Made by a program: the position numbers and the translations under genes
In this document: positions 11,621 through 23,476 of the stretch, piece by piece
How the letters are laid out: every line of letters begins with the position of its first letter
How positions within the stretch are numbered: the stretch's first letter is position 1
Assembly (NCBI GenBank): GCA_029931535.1
Contig: JAQPZY010001517.1
Coordinates: forward strand, 2,860,001-2,924,000
Origin: Margaritifera margaritifera
Taxonomy: Eukaryota > Mollusca > Bivalvia > Unionida > Margaritiferidae
Reading direction: 5' to 3'
Length of the DNA stretch: 64,000 bases
Notes under the pieces: model-generated
Told to the model about the DNA's origin: nothing
Database searches by the model: none
What the model saw: the letters and a program-made list of their open reading frames with translations, nothing else

Positions 11621-12512
11621 GGCAGCACAGCCAAGTGATTGGTACTACAGACTAAGGGGATTGGTACTACAGACTAAGGGGATTGGGGTACTACAGACTA
11701 AGGGGATTGGTAATACAGACTAAGGGGATTGGTACTACAGACTAAGGGGATTGGTACTACAGACTAAGGGGATTGGCACTACAGACTAAGGGGATTGGTA
11801 CTACAGACTAAGGGGATTGGTACTACAGACTAAGGGGATTGTTACTACAGACTAAGGGGATTGGTACTGTAGACTAAGGGGATTGGTACTGTAGATTAAG
11901 GGGATTGGCACTACAGACTAAGGGGATTGGTACTGTAGACTAAGGGGATTGGTACTACAGACTAAGGGGATTGGTACTACAGACTAAGGGGATTGGTACT
12001 GTAGACTAAGGGGATTGGTACTACAGACTAAGGGGATTGGTACTGTAGACTAAGGGGATTGGTACTACAAACTAAGGGGATTGGTACTACAAACTAAGGG
12101 GATTGGTACTGTAGACTAAGGGGATTGGCAATACAGACTAAGGGGATTGGTACTGTAGACTAAGGGGATTGGCACTACAGACTAAGGGGATTGGTACTGT
12201 AGACTAAGGGGATTGGTACTACATACTAAGGGGATTGGTACTGTAGACTAAGGGGATTGGTACTACAGACTAAGGGGATTGGTACTGTAGACTAAGGGGA
12301 TTGGTACTGTAGACCAAGGGGATTGGTACTACAGACTAAGGGGATTGGTACTGTAGACTAAGGGGATTGGTACTACAGACTAAGGGGATTGGTACTGTAG
12401 ACTAAGGGGATTGATACTGTAGACTAAGGGGATTGGTACTGTAGACTAAGGTGATTGTGGGTTTGAGTTCTGAAGTGATCAATGCTACAGTGCCCTTGAA
12501 CAAGACATTTAA
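11621..12512 (+). mobile_element. tRNA-derived SINE-like element interrupted by a 22-bp array
   Basis: The left end GGCAGCACAGCCAAGTGATT contains a box A-like AGCCAAGTGATTGG. A box B-like GGGTTTGAGTTC lies at 12459-12470, followed by the SINE-type core TGCCCTTGAACAAGACATTT. Normally these boxes sit tens of bases apart; here a minisatellite separates them by about 820 bp. Interpretation as a SINE is from the box pattern and the known TGCCCTTGARCAAGGCAYTT core of many animal SINEs. Confidence 0.6.
11638..12455. repeat. 22-bp minisatellite, about 37 copies
   Basis: Unit GGTACTACAGACTAAGGGGA plus TT, with a common variant TACTGTAGAC. Near-perfect throughout, so young or homogenised. Confidence 0.97.
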
Positions 12513-13330
12513 CATGAACAAGGACTTTTCTAAGGTTCATAAAATGTGGGGCCTAGACCCATCATCTTTGGAAAAAACAGACCATTTGGAAACAAGTTTT
12601 TAAAGTAAATTGCATGATTCTGAAATATTTTTAATTGGAACAGAGGCCCATTACTGGCTCTCATGACCCTAACAAAAGTCCTGCCTTGTTCACTCAAGTC
12701 GGGTTGACTTACAGCTGGGTTAGCTGTAACCTGGTTCAAGCTGCAGAACTGCCTAATGATTGGTACCAAAGAATGAGAAGTTTATAGGTTGAATTTTCCA
12801 GTGACCCTGCTGTAAATGTGTTCCAGTTGCAGTACAGCCTAGTGACTGGTACTGCATACAGAGTGTTTGGTGGTTTAGAGTCCTGCTGTAACCAATCTTG
12901 CTTCACTTTCCATCTAACCCAGTTGTAAATGGGTACCAGTCAAGTGACTGATACCACACACAGACGTATTTAGGTTGGAGCCCTATAGTAACAAATGCTG
13001 TGGTACTGCTTAAACTGACCCAGCTGCAGCCACAGCCAAATGATGCAGAAGTTGGTGGTTAAGAGTCAGCAGTGACCAATCTGACATAGTGCTTAAAATG
13101 AACCAGCTGTAAATGGGTACCAGCTGCAGCCACAGCCAAGTGATGCAGAAGCTGGTGGGTTAGAATCCTGCAGTGACCAATGCTGCTGTACTGCTTACGT
13201 TGACCCAGTTGTAAATGGATACTAGCTGCAGTACAACCAAGTGATGCAGAAGTTGGTAGGTCAGAGAACTGCATTGACAAATGCTGCTGTACTGTTCAAG
13301 TCAACTCAGCTATAAATGGGTAGTGAGAAA
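12470..13330. repeat. Degenerate ~110-bp units made of SINE head-like sequence
   Basis: Words CAGCCAAGTGATGCAGAAG, TGGTGGGTTAGAGTCCTGC, AGTGACCAATGCTGCTGTAC and CAGCTGTAAATGGGTACCAG recur every ~100-115 bp. Each unit looks like a tRNA-like head (box A AGCCAAGTGAT, box B GGTTAGAGTCC). Confidence 0.7.
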
Positions 13331-13439
13331 GATTTAACCAGTAATGGATCCCTGTCCTATTCAGGGAGTGAGGTATAATCTCATTTACTTTACACAAAGG
13401 ACAACAGCATAAGTACAAGTGGGCTCAGGAAGACTTTGC

Positions 13440-13990
13440 TTAAGGATGTTTGCTGGTGATAAATGAATCCTCACTATGCAGCTCAGTAAGATGCCAACAA
13501 TCCATTATTACATATGCATTTGGATGACACTCATTACATTGATCATTCACTATAACTCTGTTCAAGGGAGTCATAAAACTGTGCTGTGTTATATGTGAGA
13601 CCACCTTATACTGGGGTACATCATACAATGATCACTCACTATAACACTTTTCAAGGAAACCATAAAGGTGTACTGTGTTATATGCAAGATTGCCTTTTAC
13701 TGGGGTACATTACACAATGATCCCTTACTATAATGATATTCAAGAGAACCATAAAAGTGTACTGTTATATGCAAGATTGCCTTTTACTGGGGTACATTAC
13801 ACAATGATCCCTTACTATAATGATATTCAAGAGAACCATAAAAGTGTACTGTTATATGCAATACTGCCTTATACTGGTGTACATTATAAAATGATCCCTC
13901 ACTATAATGATATTCAAATGAACCATAAAAGTGTACAGAGATTGCCTGGGGTACATTATACACAGTATTACTATTACATAATTTAATGGG
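13440..13990. repeat. ~87-bp tandem repeat, 5-6 copies
   Basis: ACTATAATGATATTCAAGAG, AACCATAAAAGTGTACTG and TTACTGGGGTACATTACACA recur at 86-89 bp steps; the two middle copies (13726 and 13813) are almost identical, outer ones diverged. Confidence 0.92.
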
Positions 13991-14169
13991 ATCCAGTACC
14001 ATACCGACCTAATACAAGTGACAGTGTTATACTGATGTACATAATAATGAGGGACTATTGTACATCTAGGTAGCATAGTAGGTTGGAAAATCAAAGTGTA
14101 ATGCATGTGCACTTGTTTTCCCACTGTAGCTATCACACAAATGTCATGCCACACTTCAAATCAGTTATA

Positions 14170-14900
14170 TATAAAACAGTATGATGAATCCAATCAAACA
14201 GTGTGATGAATCCAATCAAATAGTGTGATGAATCCAATCAAATAGTGTGATGAATCCAATCAAACAGTGCGATGAATCCAATCAAACAGTGTGATGAATC
14301 CAATCAAATAGTGTGATGAATCCAATCAAACAGTGTAGTGTGATGAATCCAATCAAATAGTGTGATGAATCCAATCAAATAGTGTGATGAATCCAGTCGA
14401 ACAGTGTAGTGTGATGAATCCAATCAAACAGTGTGATGAATCCAATCAAACTGTGATGAATCCAATCAAATAGTGTGATGAATCCAATCAAATAGTGTAG
14501 TGTGATAAATCCAATCAAACAGTGTGATGAATCTAATCAAATAGTGTGATGAATCCAATCAAACAGTGTGATGAATCCAATCAAACAGTGTGATGAATCC
14601 AATCAAATAGTGTAGTGTGATGAATCCAATCAAACAGTGTGATGAATCCAATCAAATAGTGTGATGAATCCAATCAAATAGTGTGATGAATCCAATCAAA
14701 TAGTGTAGTGTCAAATAGTGTAGTGTGATGAATCGAATCAAATAGTGTAGTGTGATGAATCCAATCAAACAGTGTGATGAATCGAATCAAAGTGTGATGA
14801 ATCCAATCAAATTGTGTGATGAATCCAATCAAATAGTGTAGTGTGATGAATCGAATCAAACAGTGTGATGAATCCAATCAAATAGCGTGATGAATCCAAT
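14170..14900. repeat. 22-bp minisatellite, ~33 copies
   Basis: Unit AGTGTGATGAATCCAATCAA plus AY, with occasional 27-bp units carrying an extra TAGTG. Not related in sequence to the other 22-bp array. Confidence 0.96.
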
Positions 14901-14904
14901 AAAA

Positions 14905-15184
14905 AAAACATTACAATCATATGAACACAGTGCATGTTTACAAATGAAGACCTATACATTGAAAGTGGGGACTTGTTTTAAAAACTTGTCATATCACTGA
15001 CTGCATAAAATGCTTTTTTTTTAAAAAATAAATAAAACCCCAGGATCCCCCCCCCCCCCCAATACACAACTGGATGATCCAAGTGGAATTTGGCACTTAT
15101 GTTAGACTGGTAAGATGGTCAATTTAAAGAGTTTTAATAAAGCTATATAGAGTGTGTTTATTACGTTAGTTTACAATAACTTTT
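14905..15184. other. Intron 10 spacer
   Basis: AT-rich spacer with a T/A homopolymer stretch near 15014-15035 and a run of 12 C ending at 15060. No gene seen. Confidence 0.5.
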
Positions 15185-17785
15185 GGTGGGCAATGGAGTA
15201 TTGATCACAATTTGTATAAAGTATGGCAATACAGTATTAATCACAATCTGTATAAAGTATGGTCCTTAATGTAAGAAAACATTTACTTTCAGTGGGCAAT
15301 ATAGTATTAATCACAATCTGCATAAAGTATGGCAATGCAGTATTTATCACAATCTGTATAAAGTATGGCAATGCAGTATTTATCACAATCTGTATAATGT
15401 ATGGCAATGCAGTATTGATCACAATCTGTATAAAGTATGGCAATGCAGTATTAATCACAATTGGTATAAAGTATGGTCCTTAATGTAAGAAAACATTTAC
15501 TTTCAGTGGGCAATACAGTATTGATCACAATCTGTATAAAGTATGGCAATGCAGTATTGATCACAATCTGTAAAAAGTATGGCAATGTGGTATTGATCAC
15601 AATCTGTATAAAGTATGGCAATGCAGTATTAATCACAATTGGTATAAAGTATGGTCCTTAATGTAAGAAAACATTTACTTTCAGTGGGCAATACAGTATT
15701 GATCACAATCTGTATAAAATATGGCAATGCAGTATTGATCACAATCCGTATAAAGTATGGCAATGCAGTATTGATCACAATCTGTATAAAGTATGGCAAT
15801 GCAGTATTGATCACAATTTGTATAAAGTATGGCAATGCAGTATTGATCACAATTGGTATAATGTATGGCAATGCAGTATTGATCACAATCTGTATAAAGT
15901 ATGGAAATGCAGTATTGATCCCAATCTGTATAAAGTATGGCAATGCAGTATTGATCACAATCCGTATAAAGTATGGTCCTTAATGTAAGAAATATTTACT
16001 TTCAGTGGGCAATGCAGTATTAATCACAATCTGTATAAAGTAGGGCAATACAGTATTAATCGCAATCTGTATAAAGTAAAAGTATGGTCCTTAATGTAAG
16101 AAAAACTTACTTTCAATGGGCAATACAGTATTAATCACAATCTGTATAAAGTATGGCAATGCAGTATTAATCACAATCTGTATAAAGTATGGTCCTTAAT
16201 GTAAGAAAACATTTACTTTCAGTGGGCAATAGAATATTAATCACAATCTGTATAAAGTATGGCAATGCAGTATTTATCACAATCTGTATAAAGTATGGTC
16301 AATAATGTAAGAAAACATTAACTTTCAGTGGGCAATACAGTATTAATCACAATCTGTATAAAGTATAGCAATGCAGTATTAATCACAATCTGTATAAAGT
16401 ATGGTCCTTAATGTAAGAAAACATTAACTTTCAGTGGGCAATACAGTATTGATCACAATCTGTATAAAATATGGCAATGCAGTATTGATCACAATCCATA
16501 TAAAGTATGGCAATGCAGTATTGATCACAATCTGTATAAAGTATGGCAATGCAGTATTGATCACAATCTGTATAAAGTATGGCAATGCAGTATTGATCAC
16601 AATCTGTATAATGTATGGCAATGCAGTATTGATCACAATCTGTATAAAGTATGGCAATGCAGTTTTGATCACAATCTGTATAAAGTATGGCAATGCAGTA
16701 TTGATCACAATCTGTATAAAGTATGGCAATGTAGTATTGATCACAATCTGTATAAAGTATGGCAATGCAGTATTGATCACAATCTGTATAAAGTATGGCA
16801 ATGCAGTATTGATCACAATCTGTATAATGTATGGCAATGCAGTCTTGATCACAATCCGTATAAAGAATGGTCCTTAATGTAAGAAACATTTACTTTCAGT
16901 GGGCAATGCAGTATTAATCACAATCTGTATAAAGTATGGATATACAGTATTAATCACAATCTATATAAAGTAAAAGTATGGTCCTTAATGTAAGAAAACA
17001 TTTACTTTCAGTGGGCAATACAGTATTAATCACAATCTGTATAAAGTATGGCAATGCAGTATTAATCACAATCTGTATAAAGTATGGTCCTTAATGTAAG
17101 AAAACATTTACTTTCAGTGGGCAATACAGTATTGATCACAATCTGTATAAAGTATAGCAATGCAGTATTAATCACAATCTGTATAAAGTATGGCAATGCA
17201 GTATTAATCACAATCTGTATAAAGTATGGCAATGCAGTATTAATCACAATCTATAAATTATGGTCCTTAATGTAAGAAAACATTTACTTTCAGTGGGCAA
17301 TACAGTATTGATCACAATCTGTATAAAGTATGTCAATGCAGTTTTGATCACAATCCGTATAATGTATGGCAATGCAGTATTGATCACAATCTGTATAAAG
17401 TATGGCAATGCAGTATTGATCACAATCTGTATAAAGTATGGCAATGCAGTATTGATCACAATCTGTATAAAGTATGGCAATGCAGTCTTGATCACAATCT
17501 GTATAAAGTATGGCAATGCAGTTTTGATCACAATCTATATAAAGTATGGCAATGCAGTATTGATCACAATCTGTATAAAGTATGGCAATGCAGTATTGAT
17601 CACAATCTGTGTAAAGTATGGTCCTTAATGTAAGAAAACATTTACTTTCAGTGGGCAATACAGTATTAATCACAATCTGTATAAAGTATGGTCCCTAATG
17701 TAAGAAAACATTTACTTAAAGTATGGCAATGCAGTATTGATCACAATCGGTATAAAGTATGGTCCTTAATGTAAGAAAACATTCA
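15185..17785. repeat. 36-bp minisatellite with recurrent spacer (higher-order array)
   Basis: Runs of a 36-bp unit (CAGTATTGATCACAATCTGT, ATAAAGTATGGCAATG) are broken at least 13 times by a second module with GGTCCTTAATGTAAGAAAAC and ATTTACTTTCAGTGGGC. Spacing between modules varies from about 70 to 460 bp because the number of 36-bp units between them varies from one to eleven. Long open frames on both strands arise because 36 is divisible by 3. Lies just downstream of the exon 10 donor. Confidence 0.95.
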
Positions 17786-17860
17786 TGGTGATACTACAAT
17801 TGTTAAGTTTATATTCGGCTAAAACCTGGTTATACCTGTAGCACTAGATGCTCAACTTAC

Positions 17861-17964
17861 ATGGTCAAATTGTTGTAGCCCACATTCCTTAAACTAAATG
17901 ATCGTGCAAGAAGTCGAATGTGATCAAATCGGACTCCAATGGCTTCTTCAAACTTGGTCATCTT
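17861..17964 (-). CDS. DROSHA: Drosha window exon 10 (RNase III domain b, first helices)
   Basis: 104 nt; 34 codons plus two bases. The product is KMTKFEEAIGVRFDHIRLLA then RSFSLRNVGYNNLT, matching K-L/M-T-x-F-E-E-A-I-G-V-x-F-x-H-I/V-R-L-L-A-R-x-F-x-L-R-x-V-G-x-N-x-L-T of animal Drosha, the opening of RNase III domain b. The acceptor is GTCTTTTCAG and the donor is a perfect GTAAGT at 17855-17860. The 36-bp tandem array (15185-17785) begins only about 75 bp downstream of the donor. Confidence 0.96.
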
Positions 17965-18197
17965 CTGAAAAGACAATTTGAAAATGCTTGAACTTATAAA
18001 TTCTCTTTAAAATTTTGATGCATAATTTGCACATCCATGTGACAAAGTAAAATCTAGCTTGAATATGGCACTATGCATGCACAGAAAAATATAAAAGGAA
18101 AGATTATTTAACATTAAAAAATTGTTACACTGGTTGTCAAATTTAATCCATATTTTTCCCATAAACATTTGTCAATAGTTCATTCTAAAAATGTCCT

Positions 18198-18234
18198 TTA
18201 TATATATATAGATATAGATATATATATATATATG
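18198..18234. repeat. Imperfect (TA)n
   Basis: Short TA/GATA run. Confidence 0.8.
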
Positions 18235-18239
18235 ACAAA

Positions 18240-19670
18240 CAATAACCTTTGCAATCCACCAGATCTTTGAAGATACATGCTGCTATGAATAATTTGTATA
18301 AGTTAAACAGACAATAACAGCTATGGCGCAAAATATTTAAAAGTTCTTGGGGTCAAGTTTGTTATGGCAAAGTTTATGGAGAGCAGTGATTTCTATGTGG
18401 CAGTGACTTCTCACTGAGTACAATTCCTTTGTACTTGTTGTCCTTTAAGTCTATTAATGTGGCTGTCATTTTTTTTGTGGACAAGTTTGTTTTTGAGCAG
18501 CAAGTCTAATATGACTGTCATTGTATCATTGTGTTGTATCTTGTATGTCTCATGCCAATTTCTAAGTTAAAACCAGGGACTGTGGCAGGTGGTGTGGGAA
18601 TCTGGTACCTTCCATATGTTACTTATGTCCTTTTTTCTTTCTCTTTCTCTCTCTTTCTAAAACCTGAATCAATTTTGTTTATGAAACAATTCCCATTGCC
18701 CATTGAGGCTCACTCAATGCCGCTGATATGTTGTTAGAGGTCTTGCAAGGAAATGTTTTATCTTTTCCATGTTTAAATCTCACAAATAAATGCTGCAAGG
18801 GGGTTACTGGAGATTGGCATAGCTTTAATACCCACTGAGATACCGAGTTAAACCTTGGAACACAAATAGAAACTTGCATTTTCTATAACTCTGATGTCAT
18901 ATATGACCTAGTTTTTTTTCACACCTAATATTAGATTTTCGAGCTGAAAGTTGACCAATGAATTTTCAAAATGTCGTATTTATTGGAACAAAATTAGTGT
19001 CAACTTTCCATTTTGCAAATTTTTGCTCTGTAACCTAAGGTGCTGACTACAGTGGGTTATTAGGTCAGTGCACTAAAATAATTAGTTATGTCACCATTTT
19101 TAAACTTGGTCATAATAAGAGTTTCTTATTAAAGAAATGTAGACAAAATACTAGACTGAGTACCTTGCTGGAGCCAATGTCCCTCCACACTTCTCGTGAA
19201 AACTTTGCCTTAGCTGACAATCTTGAACCTGAGAACTTTTAAATGTTTGCACTTTAGCTGTTATTTTCTGTATCACTTATGTCTTAATTAAACTCCCCAG
19301 CCTAAAATCAGTAACCCAGATGAAAAATCAACAATGTGATACACTCGCTCTGTTAAAGTTATTTCTCAGTTAAAAATTTAATAGAAATTTCTTTAATTAC
19401 ATATAAATCTTTGAAACTCTTAAACATTATTTACTCTACAGAGGAATGTTTTCACTGATGTATAATTTAGCATGAGGGTTTTAAATTTAGGTGATTTATA
19501 TGATAACAAATGCAGATCTAGGGAGGTTATAATATATTAGAAGATAAATTTTGATTAGATTCGTTAATACAATCTCACTCTTACACCACTAAATTGCTAA
19601 CATTTCTACATGACTAAAAATAGCTTAAATTGCAATACAGAAATCCGTGGTGTGTGATACACACATACCA
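18240..19670. other. Intron 9, low-copy part
   Basis: AT-rich sequence with a CT-rich patch at 18629-18658; no array or exon found between exon 10 and the 34-bp array. Confidence 0.55.
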
Positions 19671-19674
19671 ATTG

Positions 19675-20290
19675 GACATCCATATCATACCAGTAAGATT
19701 AAATGGGGAACATCCATATCATATCTGTAAGATTAAATGGGGAACATCCATATCATACCAGTAAGATTAAATGGGGAAGATCCATATCATACCTGTAAGA
19801 TTAAATGGGGAACATCTATATACCTGTAAGATCAAATGGGGAACATCAATATATCTGTAAGATTAAATGGGGAACATCCATATCATAATAGTAAGATTAA
19901 ATGGGGAACATCCATATACCTGTAAGATTAAATGGGGAACATCCATATCATACCAGGAAGATTAAATGGGGAACATCCATATCATACCTATAAGATTAAA
20001 TGGGGAACATCCATATACCTGTAAGATTAAATGGGGAACACCTGTAAGATTAAATGGGGAACATCCATATCATACCTATAAGATTAAATGGGGAACATCC
20101 ATATACCTGTAAGATTAAATGGGGAACATCCATATCATACATGTAAGATTAAATTGGGAACATCCATATACCTATACGATTAAATGGGGAACATACATTA
20201 TCATACCTGTAAGATTAAATGGGGAACATCCATATCATACCTATAAGATTAAATGGGGAACATCCATATACCTGTAAGATTAAATGGATA
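19675..20290. repeat. 27/34-bp minisatellite, ~20 copies, donor-like on the transcribed strand
   Basis: Unit CCTGTAAGATTAAATGGGGA, ACATCCATAT, with or without CATA(C). On the minus strand many units read CTTACAGGTATGATATGG, i.e. CAG|GTATGA, a near-consensus 5' splice site; the true exon 9 donor reads TTACAG|GTAACA. The array starts ~55 bp past that donor. Confidence 0.93.
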
Positions 20291-20343
20291 TCTAATAATG
20301 TCTGTAATGTATTCTGGTAGACATCCCATGAATCTCATGTTAC

Positions 20344-20513
20344 CTGTAATGTGGGGCTGGATTCGATCCAGTGCCTGTCCCCGTTAGGCTCATCCTCCTG
20401 TAGTGGGTGTTGTGGCAAATTTGACCAGGTGTGCAAAAGATCTGACTCTGGAAACAGTGTGGATGCGAAAACACGGTCTGCTAGCTCTATCCCTCCATCT
20501 ATAAACAGAGCAC
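20344..20513 (-). CDS. DROSHA: Drosha window exon 9 (end of RNase III domain a and inter-domain segment)
   Basis: 170 nt, the longest exon here; two bases complete a glycine codon, then 56 codons, ending in phase 0. It encodes ALFIDGGIELADRVFASTLF and then PESDLLHTWSNLPQHPLQ and EDEPNGDRHWIESSPTLQ. It aligns with the G-A-V/L-Y/F-L/I-E/D-G.....LF......W...P.HPLQ..EPN.DR..IE.SP.LQ region linking the two RNase III domains. The acceptor is TTCTTTCTAG (AG at 20514-20515) and the donor CAG|GTAACA. Its 5' part and acceptor are duplicated directly upstream (20552-20654), giving a competing acceptor. A 34-bp array with donor-like units starts about 55 bp past the donor. Confidence 0.96.
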
Positions 20514-20654
20514 CTAGAAAGAACAAAATGGACACCAGAAATTGATTAATGTGGAAACAGTGTCAATGTGAAAACACGGTCTGCTAGCTCTATCCCTCCA
20601 TCTATAAACAGAGCACCTGAAAAGAATAAAATGGACACCAGAAATTGATTAATC
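20449..20654 (-). repeat. 103-bp tandem duplication of the exon 9 acceptor and 5' exon part
   Basis: Copy 1 is 20449-20551 (contains the true acceptor and 65 nt of exon 9) and copy 2 is 20552-20654, with about six differences. Copy 2 keeps a good acceptor (TTATTCTTTTCAG, exon-like start 20616) and the same coding frame with Ala-Ser changed to Thr-Leu, then runs into TAA at 20546-20548. It is therefore a partial exon duplicate rather than a usable alternative exon. Confidence 0.94.
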
Positions 20655-21550
20655 TGCCAGTAGAAAAAGTCAGTGTTACAAACTGAATTCATTGCCTTTT
20701 TACCCCATCAGTCAAAAGAAAACCTTCCATTTCCATGCTAAATCTATATACAGACTTCTTGGACATCAGTGACTAGTAGAAGAACTTTATCCACTTGTAT
20801 GCATGATTCTCAACTCCTTTGTATTAAATGATACAAAACTCTAAATAAACAAATACAAATACATGAAGTAAACCATTTTGAATCATAGATTTTTTGGTGA
20901 TGTCTTGAATGATCAGGACAGATTTAGCTGGTTTGATTTGTGCAATTTTTGTAACATTAGCTACTCAAACCTGCCATTTGAAAACAGTTTTATTTTGTGT
21001 TTAATTGGAAACCCCTTTTGCAAAAAATAATCTTGTCATGCCCTGTAAGTTTTGGACATTGTTTTAAAAAGAATTTTATTTATGCATTTATACATGTATT
21101 TTAGGATGCAATCATAGTTCTCCAAGACCAGAGAGACTGACTAATATCATTTTCAGAAACATGAAGAATGACTATTTTATCATCTGCAATAACCTTGACA
21201 AGTTAGAGTAAAACTGTTGAGAATTGGAAGAACCACACTTCAATATTCACAGGATTTCTGACACTGATATAATGAATACAATTTGTTTAACTATATTACT
21301 AACCTGTAGAGGAGACCACTCAGTTGTAAAATCATTAAAAGAATATGTAACCATTTATTAAAAGAGAAAACTGTTCTAGTCAAAGCCATTATATAAAACA
21401 TTTTATTTAACACCTCTGTTGTTGATAATACTAAAACCTGCACCCAGTCACATATTCATGTACCAGTCATGTATACAGAAATACATTTTAGTGGATAACA
21501 ACTTATTTAGAAAATAACCTAGAACAGAAAAGACCCTTTTTTAATATTCT
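20655..21550. other. Intron 8, low-copy part
   Basis: AT-rich; no array, no exon recognised. Confidence 0.55.
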
Positions 21551-21552
21551 GC

Positions 21553-22060
21553 AAGTTATAAATTTATAAGTATTGCAATTGGTCTCATATAAGTCAACAG
21601 TTATAAATTTATAAGTATTGCAATTGGTCTAATATAAGTCAACAGTTATAAATTTATAAGTATTGCAATTGGTCTCATATAAGTCAACAGTTATAAACTT
21701 ATAAGTATTGCAATTGGTCTCATATAAGTCAACAGTTATAAACTTATAAGTATTGCAATTGGTCTCATATAAGTCTCATATAAGTCAACAGTTATAAATT
21801 TATAAGCATTGCAATTGGTCTCATATAAGTCAACAGTTATAAATTTATAAGCATTGCAATTGGTCTCGTATGAGTCAACAGTTATAAATTTATAAGCATT
21901 GCAATTGGTCTCATATAAGTCAACAGTTATAAATTTATAAGCATTGCAATTGGTCTCATATAAGTCAACAGTTATAAATTTATAAGTATTGCAATTGATC
22001 TCTTATAAGTCAACAGTTATAAACTTATAAGTATTGCAATTGGTCTCATATAAGTCTCAG
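21553..22060. repeat. 45-bp minisatellite, ~11 copies
   Basis: Unit TAAGTCAACAGTTATAAATT, TATAAGTATTGCAATTGG, TCTCATA; very homogeneous, with one unit carrying a duplicated TAAGTCTCATA. Confidence 0.95.
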
Positions 22061-22492
22061 TACAATACCACACAAAGTGTGATCAGTTCATTGGTTCTCT
22101 TACTCTCCCACCCACTACCAAAATACACTATTGCTTTAACTATCTAAAATTACCATCAAGATTAGTCCTGTCATATCTATTTTTTTTTTTTCAATGACAA
22201 AGTCTGAGACCAATAAAAGTTAAATTTATGCAATTATGTTTTAAATAGACCTCATCAGAAATTTGCAAAGCATCATGAGTAAAATAAATGCGAAAACAAA
22301 ATGATGCCCTTTTTGTTTGTATCAACTACAATTGGCAGGTGCAATCAGCAATTTAAACCTAATCACCAACTGATTGGCTGTTTCTATAATTGTAAAAGAA
22401 AAGAATTATTAATGCACTAAAAGACAAAAAAATACTCTACTTTGTTTTCCAAAAAATAATAAAGGATGTAAAATCAAGCTAGATCAAACATA

Positions 22493-22497
<5 letters not shown>

Positions 22498-22557
<60 letters not shown>
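22498..22557. repeat. (GA)n microsatellite
   Basis: About 29 uninterrupted GA units. Confidence 0.97.
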
Positions 22558-22559
<2 letters not shown>

Positions 22560-23470
22560 CCAAACATTTTGTAAAATGTATAAATCTGTTTCAAGGTCAT
22601 AATCAACTCGTGAGTAGCCTGGGATGAGTACAGTGAGACTTGGTTTATATACCTTGTGTTGTGTTGATGGGATTTAACTCATGATAGCTTGTGAGGAATT
22701 GTTGAAAATATTCAATTTAAAATAACAAAATAATTAATTGAAATTGAAGTTCAACTGATTAAAAATTTTGTTTCAAGGCCATTGTCATTTTAGTTTAGCA
22801 TTTTTGTAGGTTTTAAGCTAAAGTATCAATATGGATTTATGCAGAGTCCAAAAAAATAAATCTGTCCGTAGAAAGCCACCATTCTATCCCACCCTTTTTC
22901 CCAGGGCTAAGTCTTAAGGCAAATAACACTGTTCACTAATCAATCTCTTTATTCTGAATTAAATTTTGGACATATGTTGTTTCGTATATATTTTCAATCT
23001 TTGTGTCATTTAATGATGTGCATCTTTGTTAATGTATATGGTACTGTGTATGCTTAATGTTACTCTTGTGAGTTTCACAACAGACCTGACATCTTTGTAC
23101 TTGCGGACAGAAGTGTCAAATCTTGAAATAAAAAGTAACAACTTTACATGAGTAGAGATGAGAGACCCAATTCCATATAACTATAGGAAGTGTACATTTA
23201 CCTATTGATAAAGGGTATTCTTCTTTGGTAGGAATGTAGATGTTTTTTCACTTGCAGAGAAATCAACGCTGCATGTAAAATGTTAAGGTGACCTAATTTT
23301 CCAGTGTATATGATCCTTTTTAGGATTTAAACTGAATGAATATTAATATTGTGATTATTTAAATCAAAAATATATATTTTGGAAACTAAAGGAGTATGTT
23401 ATGTATTTTTTATAATAATTTTCAGGTGCTATTTTACTGCTATTTCTCATTGACAAACCTCCACAAAACA
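22560..23470. other. Intron 8, low-copy part
   Basis: AT-rich; nothing recognised. Confidence 0.5.
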
Positions 23471-23476
23471 GTGAAA

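Noticed and set aside
11638..12455. CRISPR-like array
   Set aside because: Units are contiguous with no unique spacers and the DNA is clearly eukaryotic; the same holds for the other arrays.
16424..16889. Overlapping 142-152-codon frames on both strands
   Set aside because: Translation of the 36-bp repeat; mirrored on the opposite strand.
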